27,157 nt of DNA from NCBI GenBank assembly GCA_044337705.1, contig JBIINB010000061.1, positions 1 to 27,157 of the forward strand, in the 5' to 3' direction. The position numbers were made by a program, and so were the translations under genes. The notes beneath the pieces are model-generated. The model did no database searches and had not been told where the DNA came from. It saw only the letters and a list, made by a program, of their open reading frames with translations. Below are positions 24,801 through 27,157 of the stretch, in pieces. The stretch is from JBEISR01 sp044337705 (GTDB taxonomy: Bacteria; Planctomycetota; Planctomycetia; Pirellulales; Pirellulaceae). How positions within the stretch are numbered: the first letter of the stretch is position 1; each line of letters opens with the position of its first letter.

Positions 24801-27157
24801 CCTGGACCTTGATTCCAGAGAGATTATCTGCAGACCAGTTACTGTCGACGACGATTCCATCAGCCCCAGGGCTCAGCAGAATACCATGTCCGGTCTGCCC
24901 CAAAGCAAGCAGTCCGGATGAATCGAGCCCAACAACATTGCTGCGAATCGCTCCATTGACCGATCCGTCGTAATGGATCCCGGAGCCTGTGTTTGCAGAG
25001 ACCAAATTCCGGGACGCGGTTGTCGCGCCCCCAACGATCATCCCGCTAGTGCTCGGCCCCACATAGATTCCATCACCCGCGTTGGGTCGTGCCAAAGTGC
25101 CGGACTGATCGACCCCAATGTAATTACCGGCAATGGTGTGATTAGTGCCTGTCACAACCGTTGTCGGCTTGTAGACACGCGCCGTGATCGTCGTACCTGG
25201 CGCCAAACGAATATTGGGAGTCGGATTGCTGGCACCCAGCACGCGCCAACCATTCGATTCGGTCAAAAGCGAAGTATTGACACCCTCGGCGACAAGGAAC
25301 TCTGCGCCGCCAGCCCCTCCACGCTGGTAGTAGGTCCATTCAAACGTGTGCAGACCAACGGAAAAATCCCTGTTATTGCGAAAGAACATCGAATCCGAAT
25401 ACTGTGTGGCCGCACCTACTTGCGTCCCATCGATTTTCAGGCGTCCATTTCCTTGGAAAGCATAGCTGTACTTCCCCGCCGTCAGTACTTCGATGGTACC
25501 CGATAGTACGACCACGAAATCATCACCAGAAGCGTAGGCCAATGAATGGTCGTAGGGGTGCATTCCAGAAAATGGAAAGGCTGGATCGACAAAATCCGTA
25601 TGCGGTAGCGTCGTCGTGAACTGATTCGAAGGTAAGGTTCCGGAAATGATTTGATCGACAATCGGGAGCGATCGAAGTTCCGTCACCCCACCTTCAATCT
25701 TGACTCCCGGCCCCTGATTTGAACTGATGACATTTCGCTCCAGCAGATCCGACTGACCATCACCATTGGTGCCTATACGAGCACCTGAACCTTTGGCCAA
25801 TCGGATCCCACCTGATGCGTTGGGGGCGATTTGAACACCATCAGGCTTCAATCCGATCCAATTGCCAGCGATGACAGCTTCGGTGGCATCGAAGCTGTCG
25901 AAAGTGATACCGTAGCCATCGTTTCCGGCAATCACATTCCGCTCCATGCCATCCGCGACACCATTCCCGTCGGTTCCAATCCGCACCCCTGGTGATGGGT
26001 CGACTACTAGAATTCCGCCGTAACGGTTCGGCACAACGGTCCCACTGGCAGTGACACCGATATAGTTCCCGGAGATCGCGTGATCCTTGGATTGATTGCC
26101 TCCTCCCACCAAGCGAATACCGTAACCGGTATTTCCACCAATAATGTTGCTCTCGGAGCCATTGAACAAGTCATTCGATCCGTTCGTACCGATCGTGACA
26201 TTCCACGATCCCCAAACAACGATCCCATCGACTCCGTCAGGATGCGCAATGGGAATCTCGCCGGAAATATCTGTGCCGATCCGATTCCCCGCAACGCGAA
26301 TATCAGTCCAAGCGGTTAAAAAAAACAGATTCGCAACTCGGTTGCCGGAGATGACATTCCCCTCAGCCGCATCATCGACTCCGTCACCGTCTGTTCCGAT
26401 CAGTACATTCTGATAGCCCCCCTGGACAAAAATTCCTCGCTGATCGTTTCCAATCGGGGTGAGTCCGTCGGCTGCCAATCCGACTATGTTGCCTTGTATT
26501 TTTACCGTATCGCCGCTACTGAGGTTGAACCCTGACGAATTTCCCGAGACCACATTATTCCGCAGAGATAGCCTCTGGTTTTGGAAAGCATAAACCCCCG
26601 AAGATAGATTTTTCACGGGGGAGAGTCCATCCGCTCCAACGCCTATGAAATTCCGCGACAGATCGGTATCCGAGGCATTGTATAGCTGGACTCCGAAAGA
26701 TTGATTACCGCTTATAACATTCCTCGATGCCTCCGTAGCTCCACCGATTGTGGTGAATGCAACACTCTGCACATCGATTCCAATATTGAGATTCGGAACC
26801 GCCGATAGCCCATCTGCCCCGGTTCCGATGTAATTTCCTGCGATCACGTTCTGACTGGATCCTGTATTCGCAATCAGGATACCCTTGGAACTGTTTCCAG
26901 AGATCACATTTCGTTCCAGAGCATCGCTCAGTCCGTCGGCATTTGTTCCGATACGGTTGTTGCTGGCTCCTCCATTGATCAAGATCCCATTGGAATTCGG
27001 GATTGCCGCATTACCTGCTAAGTTCAGGCCGATGTAGTTCCCAGCAATCACATTGTTGCTGGTTCCTGATGCGCCGATCCATACGCCTACCTGAGCATTC
27101 CCAGCGATGATGTTCCGCTCCAGAAGATCGCTGATGCCATCACCGTTGGTTCCGACG
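11215..27157 (-). CDS. Giant multidomain extracellular protein: beta-helix, PKD, RTX-like repeats and metzincin protease; N-terminus outside
   Basis: At least 5313 residues are visible and the frame is open through the right edge, so the start and signal peptide are missing. Order from N to C: PbH1-type beta-helix repeats (27157 to about 22600) with a PA14-like domain (about 25660-25270); a linker found after such helices (22600-22240); about six PKD-type domains (22240-20270); a short RTX stretch; a strict 43-residue repeat array (19650-17700); a degenerate RTX-like array (17700-15790); a metzincin domain with HELGHLMGLRH (15223-15255); a PPC domain (14870-14420); a second PKD-like block (14370-12890); and RTX-like repeats ending in GGSGRDILIGG and GGGGDDILVGG (12890-11560), then a tail. 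No cysteine was found. Likely a secreted or surface, calcium-stabilised protein with proteolytic potential; substrate and export route are unknown. No frameshift or in-frame stop was seen. Confidence 0.93.
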   Translation of the reverse strand, partial: VGTNGDGISDLLERNIIAGNAQVGVWIGASGTSNNVIAGNYIGLNLAGNAAIPNSNGILINGGASNNRIGTNADGLSDALERNVISGNSSKGILIANTGSSQNVIAGNYIGTGADGLSAVPNLNIGIDVQSVAFTTIGGATEASRNVISGNQSFGVQLYNASDTDLSRNFIGVGADGLSPVKNLSSGVYAFQNQRLSLRNNVVSGNSSGFNLSSGDTVKIQGNIVGLAADGLTPIGNDQRGIFVQGGYQNVLIGTDGDGVDDAAEGNVISGNRVANLFFLTAWTDIRVAGNRIGTDISGEIPIAHPDGVDGIVVWGSWNVTIGTNGSNDLFNGSESNIIGGNTGYGIRLVGGGNQSKDHAISGNYIGVTASGTVVPNRYGGILVVDPSPGVRIGTDGNGVADGMERNVIAGNDGYGITFDSFDATEAVIAGNWIGLKPDGVQIAPNASGGIRLAKGSGARIGTNGDGQSDLLERNVISSNQGPGVKIEGGVTELRSLPIVDQIISGTLPSNQFTTTLPHTDFVDPAFPFSGMHPYDHSLAYASGDDFVVVLSGTIEVLTAGKYSYAFQGNGRLKIDGTQVGAATQYSDSMFFRNNRDFSVGLHTFEWTYYQRGGAGGAEFLVAEGVNTSLLTESNGWRVLGASNPTPNIRLAPGTTITARVYKPTTVVTGTNHTIAGNYIGVDQSGTLARPNAGDGIYVGPSTSGMIVGGATTASRNLVSANTGSGIHYDGSVNGAIRSNVVGLDSSGLLALGQTGHGILLSPGADGIVVDSNWSADNLSGIKVQGVGDAVLTGNVVGLAMDGVTAIGNWDDGVFLDGDNGTRVGTNGDGVNDVAERNVVSGNHYANVRLSGSVSSKIAGNYIGLGTSGVPLVGAVPSGSGLDIRNSSYTVVGTDGSNDAFNSFERNVISGNSGKGIWVVGDSQGAVIAGNWIGLGPNGQSDGAYGNGHGVFLDEGPTDNLIGTNGDGVADEIERNVVSNHWHDGILLLLAHGNTVRGNYVGTDPTGSIAVPNVDSGIRLHMAHQNEVSDNLISGNRAVGLNLSQVNSGLVRGNRIGTTADGLSALPNTLQSVVIDQSDEVVVGGSTIPDRNIIAYGKGSGILFTNGGGMGSRIQGNYIGLNASGLVDAGNAGYGIEVIDSPAVTIGGSVAGEGNLISGNDLGGIAMVGSSTLYGAIHGNWIGLDKSGLAAIPNQSFGIFVGDGSLVGIPMVGSARQTLIGSSSPGGRNVISGNNGPGIWIGGAGASTNTIAGNYIGTNVLGLGSVPNTHGILLSNSADGNMIGGFLPGDRNVISGNSQSGIYAIGSFPLENYVLNNWIGLDSTGTTRLANSRYGIELVGVEGFWLLDNFVSGNSLGGILLQNTTRTWLEGNSVGTDASGLQAVGNGTAALPADGVLFVDSSNNRVGGPDLAQKNVLSGNTGSGLRISGSSTANAFEGNVFGADRSGTSSVSNAAHGMVIDAGVAGNLVGSSISESRANWFYYNLGSGLRLPGVGPSTSNTILGNYYRGNIDLAIDHGAAGPTLNDSPDADGLANAPVITSAYLATAGLLILEGTSNPGQIIQFYLSVPTTNGRGQGTRKLHQGVESNALKDTDPVVGVFRFEVPLGATPIVEFGDLLTAVAINPTSEFGNTKTIGDIASQQAPVVTLASSLATLNAGDTLSLSGSFLDSDSTRWSATVDYGDGSALEVLTLTDQQTFTLSHRYGLASPAGNPYTVTVRITDNGGLVGTASFSLPVINQAPVLNPSDVRITSQVTEGGTATLTGSFTDTSDQEAHTVEIDWGDGTTQNVALAQGVSTFLVPHTYVDDRPTNSSRDSYVVRVRVVDDGGAASEATAVMVTEVSNSLPSEVTLGLPGLTSVGGIAEVSEGALMTLRVNFSDLGLEDSHQIRVDWGDGSAPDVISLSPTTGQLVARQLDIPHRYRSSPETAGSAYTITVGVADDDQPLDYIAATVDVRVGNSIPVITALELAQSTINEGSAASLTVRYSDAGAGDSHRIFVDWGDGTQEVMLTAGPGESTISGITHDYRDDQQPYTISVSILDQKLQLADKPSTLQTTSITVNNVAPQIILPLQRFVQSAPGIWDPVIGDWQIQEGQKVRVTGSYTDVSSLDTHTVSVRWASGELTEASVNQVDRTFSATYVYRDDYAAGTSLDLETIYVTVTDDDGGSDLDESTQITVSNVAPEAIFVPLESSGSGLSGGIGGGPGAVVGDKPLTFIAWVTDPGEEVFVYRWEAKVVGTTVALQTGSAETFTVLPELFSGTIEVTLVVDDGDLGVDTYVSTLLLGSEDNDSLQLTVDDFSNGVSNLTVITFGGSDVVDATRLPSGYNVVLDGGVGQDFLFGGAGDDTFILRSGNDVANDASSAPAGVAVVDEGNDQYILSPNSVLTIRDTTGFNTLNFTRADISTADFPDLGITFDLAASNSNYLANKDGGSVVYLETDVAPDLGLASDSDPNTSPHLLRTWGIFSSVVGSQFNDTFTTHANTTILGGDGKDEIVIGSGSSGAGGLRGYFSGGADADTFVLRSGTMGDISFEGDSGMDVFEIEGGILTGIDFGGGADADTFVIRGGNLTDIDFGGGADADTFELRGTITLGDISFEGDSGMDDFIVYDRVMGNINFGGGADGDTLTLVGTSVVDSISFEGDSGADTFILDGRVTGNIDFGGGADGDTLTLSASAVAGGISFEGDSGIDILEIRGTITGGIDFGGGADADTLLLTVNASAGGISFEGDSGMDILEIRGTVTGGIDFGGGADADTLTLLGTVASGIDFGGGADADTLLLTVNAAAGGISFEGDSGMDILEIRGTVTGGIDFGGGADADTFVLTATAAAGSISFEGDSGADTFVLDGRVTGNIDFGGGADADTLQLSASAVAGSISFEGDSGADIFILRGTVNGGIDFGGGADADTLLLTTTAAGGSISFEGDSGADTLELRGTITGGIDFGGGADADTLVLTATAAAGSISFEGDFDPLDPNPQGDSGADTLIIRGTVFGDIDFGGGADADTLLLTATASAGNISFEGDQGDDRFQNLANVNSILFQGGDGKDTFRNDASNIASIVFYGHGSQTYGGTDDLDRDDVFANYGSGIASLQFHGAKGRDVLISDGDDIALVYFRGGSDADTLVLDGRNIGHIDFGGGADADTLTLTGTRFGDIDFEGDTASDAAGGDRFLNQATGILDSSGNATSSIRFFGLGGEDIFRNEGGDWASVVFQGGTGQDRFLNQATGLDLVTFDGGEDADYFENEADDLSSLVVLGGAGDDLAINDGHRVSNFIFFGGLGNDQLRNTGTDTSSFLMVETSGANVMANSGVRASGYRMQGGSESDSLLNYGAGARTWGLFGNAGSDRFVNYGGGSGSSDLSFVDSGTVGSIVWPYAGLPPTTLPDVPLATLDDAADIFGNRGSDVSNLFFEGGGGADFFQNSGSGVSSVTFDGGTGSDSALNDSTGYKFTNFTFLGSDGSDAFENDGAEATNLTFWGGTGNDSLYQNGNDTGTITFYAGDGYNVYVNWGVGGLVHSMTGGAEDDRFQNNADRAGLLEFIGGGGTDALQNNGIGVQRISMVGGEGDDTLFNSGHEVGWIEFLGGDGNDSLVNAGSALGANAASGTPSTGVRFDGGDGADVLRTQGVGLSNLVFEGGLGSDALIYNTTEGGAIDYKGDSDDDGFVFRGGAQAIAVDLGSGNDSFAYAGLAPHDGPIASVQLTGGFGDDDYRWIGAPEGWVRIVELPEASADSSRDRLDFSSYTVGGVAFDMMSATNQPIAPRFLIQLSSDSVQGFELIAGTRYADTLFGNDRDNRMEGGLYSTRTYSPGVGGRTATQWVLLDFASKTDAVKEFTYEAADQAAVIEGMKRSYYGIKSDGSVRDYSDPDRWFDVRFTTEASEIPAGIDYVTIYFNETPPNGSPGGLASEIDLGNINLGGQAVVQVHGLLGGTVLAPRLSVTPTEIAGDFLSAPADGHLTYGQRNPDNSVENFIALSVKIAAHELGHLMGLRHYDAFGPIGSGVHTPPGSGAFNPAFTGLSEAYETFQHLISSPAAVGSDRKNDINKLFFGEREAIKLAYAQSDPSMVRVPETASSKNSLNAAQETGWSVLQLPNTLSSGVNKGNQLYAELFSVVGKIELDVSTGRSESDYYSFDAQQGDLLTIEVASRALRRYSNPGGSASLVPGSFIDPILRVHDADGVVIPYHASIAENDDEFESGDAILIDLLIPTTGTYYIEIDTFKEPESETVITDFTGWPAELIQIYQDSVNDTDVGNYELLAYRFQRANASDSFNTMKGRQGVDTFIGTASEDYSLTVLSSSIPVGATSGEKPDYFLAIPFADIGGADWTATVDFGDGTGVQTVRGFTPTTGLPLNHSFVDDGIYTIHFTISNDDGKSSGDQSFQITVSNTAPTASIEISNAFEGGATGIDLTATDSPGDMASGLRYFFTRNASERTGVTYDSVSSSATDTASFYHDDNGTYTVYIRVMDRDGGFTDYDYSYAVGSVAPTASPAQSGPIVEGSSVLVSLDAATDPSLADRTAGLRYGFAKTLAGLPANYSSASGSSSASIPFRDEGDFPVFARLIDKDGSYTDYTIPVVVHNAAPVIASVTATSPWRFGSNGQFVVAASDAGVDDILVYDYRIYQGTTVVAEFLGQGSSLTWMPSAVGDYQVRVVVADGDGGVSIESTEDFRISSPISIQMEAIADGFNGVAGQERLFRLTAEHPTQSVLTYTIQWGDGSAPETVESGLVTTIGHRFLNAGTFQPSVTVRDASGDTVSHTMSPVNILRTETQSATLAVGLNDSGSDDDMMQVVYLGTNQFRLTLNGVVLGSISHPGSVMFHGGGGSNQFQLVGSSAADTFRVTDSVVRIGSNYQFLTTGIAIRSIYGEAGNDQFDLVQAAGATIFGGPGVDQIRSVEPVSSRQWRVEALNAGKIRVGSGDWSTTFGEIETLTGGDGFADTFSMVGTGALSGSIFGGTGSDRDILDLSQLTSATSVLAGTFKATGISGTWNSIESFVGTNAAFTGANEATSWTISGSMESQLISATRNLVLQGFSTLTGGASNDSFTILPNGRVTTIFGGTGTDTVYGPNVQTVWNLLEAGGGNLLNSVSFKQMESIRGGAAGDHFRVSRLGTMSGLVDGGSGDNVLDYSVNTAAVTVNLNATTPNATNLPLLTDTFAILIGTNYNDILRGSSSRGMVINASGGVDQVYGGSGRDILIGGIAADQIFGGGGDDILVGGRVTYDGVIAGLLAIQKEWLRTDLGYMERRANLRGQTAGGVNGTYYLRSRIGSSDPLPGTLPEDSAVDALMGQLDRDWFLASEKVGFVDTTSDRQGNPALPDFEEKERTGDVTW
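12890..14370 (-). other. Second PKD-like Ig domain block
   Basis: About five Ig-like domains. The first (VDFGDGTGVQ) and last (IQWGDGSAPE) carry the PKD WGDG core. The middle ones replace it with GLRYFFTRN, GLRYGFAKT and VYDYRIYQG but keep the strand ending in VRVMDRDGG or ARLIDKDGS. They link the PPC domain to the C-terminal RTX region. Confidence 0.7.
14420..14870 (-). other. PPC (pre-peptidase C-terminal) domain
   Basis: About 140 residues with the PPC pattern: ESDYYSFDAQQGDLLTIEV, DPILRVHDADGVVI, ENDDEFESGDAILIDLLIPTTGTYYIEID in separate strands. PPC domains commonly follow the catalytic domain of secreted proteases, which supports the neighbouring protease call. It may bind calcium or assist secretion. 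Confidence 0.75.
15010..15790 (-). other. Metzincin-type zinc protease domain of the giant protein
   Basis: About 260 residues. The zinc motif HELGHLMGLRHYD (HEXXHXXGXXH at 15223-15255) supplies three His ligands and the catalytic Glu. Upstream are YVTIYFNETPP and VENFIALSVKIAA, the latter being the active-site helix lead-in. The expected Met-turn downstream reads HLISSPAAVGSD, with Ile (15109-15111) where metzincins normally have Met. It is not a standard serralysin, since the RTX repeats here flank both sides. Confidence 0.75.
15790..17700 (-). repeat. Degenerate RTX-like repeat array next to the protease domain
   Basis: About 25-30 turns of 20-23 residues on the pattern F.GG.G.D.L.N.G....., for example NLFFEGGGGADFFQNSG and NLTFWGGTGNDSLYQNG. 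The array ends at RYADTLFGNDRDNRMEGG, directly before the protease. Asn after the Asp strand (F.N, L.N, A.N) is a recurring feature that differs from the strict array. It is related to the strict array but much more diverged. Confidence 0.75.
17700..19650 (-). repeat. Strict 129-bp (43-residue) tandem repeat array inside the giant gene
   Basis: Two half-units alternate: one of about 20 residues with ISFEGDSGxD and one of about 23 residues with IDFGGGADADT. There are eleven ISFEGD and twelve IDFGGGAD copies, plus one INFGGGAD and a divergent IDFEGD at the C-terminal edge. The motif resembles RTX/hemolysin calcium-binding repeats (GGxGxDxL), but with longer turns and an alternating acidic EGD loop. 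Protein motifs are nearly invariant while codons vary (GGGAD is written at least three ways). It probably forms a beta-solenoid; calcium binding is inferred. Confidence 0.85.
20270..22240 (-). other. First PKD-type Ig-like domain block of the giant protein
   Basis: About six consecutive Ig-like domains. Four show the PKD signature well (VDYGDGSA, IDWGDGTT, VDWGDGSA, VDWGDGTQ), each followed by an H.Y strand and a VTVRITDNGG-like end. A fifth is degenerate (VRWASGEL) and a sixth diverges (YRWEAKVVG). Such domains usually act as spacers or mediate protein and sugar contacts outside the cell. Confidence 0.8.
22600..27157 (-). repeat. Right-handed beta-helix (PbH1-type) repeat region of the giant protein
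   Basis: Roughly 1500 residues of imperfect repeats built on NVISGN, GI.L, IAGNYIG, G..A.PN and IGTNGDG..D..ERN, with a unit near 65 residues. This is the pattern of parallel beta-helix (pectate-lyase-like) domains in large bacterial surface proteins. At least nine GTNGDG- or GTDGSN-type acidic loops recur just before ERNVISGN. The array runs past the right edge. DNA identity between units is low, so these are old protein repeats. Confidence 0.85.
25270..25660 (-). other. PA14-like domain embedded in the beta-helix
   Basis: About 130 residues interrupt the helix repeats: SGTIEVLTAGKYSYAFQGN, GRLKIDGTQVG, FSVGLHTFEWTYYQRGG and AEFLVAEG. The strand-DG-strand order and the LHTFEW..YQRGG.AG segment fit PA14/GLEYA-like carbohydrate-binding modules. 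Helix repeats resume on both sides. Ligand binding is inferred from the fold only. Confidence 0.65.

Overview
The window most resembles a planctomycete chromosome (Pirellulales-like), judged from gene content and moderately high GC, not from a marker gene. The pointers are a giant exported protein built from beta-helix, PKD and RTX-like modules, a fused membrane/spermidine-synthase-type protein, a serine hydrolase-NamZ fusion, and a beta-propeller joined to a two-heme cytochrome c. No transposase, integrase, phage gene or CRISPR array was seen.

Layout. Positions 1-5869 hold three plus-strand genes: the 3' part of an M1 zinc aminopeptidase (left edge cut), a Pro/Ser-rich secreted protein with VLPG repeats, and a polytopic membrane protein with a C-terminal spermidine-synthase-like domain. 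Between the first two lies a minus-strand tRNA-Gly(CCC) with its own sigma70-like promoter. Its probable terminator is embedded antisense in the lysine-rich 3' end of the peptidase gene. A convergent intergenic region (5870-6236) separates this half from the minus-strand half.

The minus-strand genes, in transcription order, are: a giant gene entering from the right edge (27157 to 11215, at least 5313 residues visible, N-terminus outside); a serine hydrolase (AmiE/class C beta-lactamase fold)-NamZ fusion (10954-8525); a 121-residue unknown protein (8474-8109); and the propeller-cytochrome protein (8048-6237). The gaps in the last three (50 and 60 bp) would allow co-transcription. The 260-bp gap after the giant gene shows no clear terminator.

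The giant protein is the main attraction. From N to C it has a long right-handed beta-helix region with an embedded PA14-like domain, a block of about six PKD-type domains, a short RTX section, a strict 43-residue (129-bp) tandem repeat array, a degenerate RTX-like array, a metzincin-type protease domain with HEXXHXXGXXH, a PPC domain, a second PKD-like block, RTX-like repeats with a classic nonapeptide pair, and a C-terminal tail module. No cysteine was found in the visible sequence. It reads as a calcium-rich extracellular or surface protein with a probable protease in the middle. The enzymatic activity, calcium binding and export route are inferences. The other genes suggest a periplasmic/envelope theme: peptide hydrolysis, peptidoglycan (muropeptide) breakdown and c-type electron transfer.
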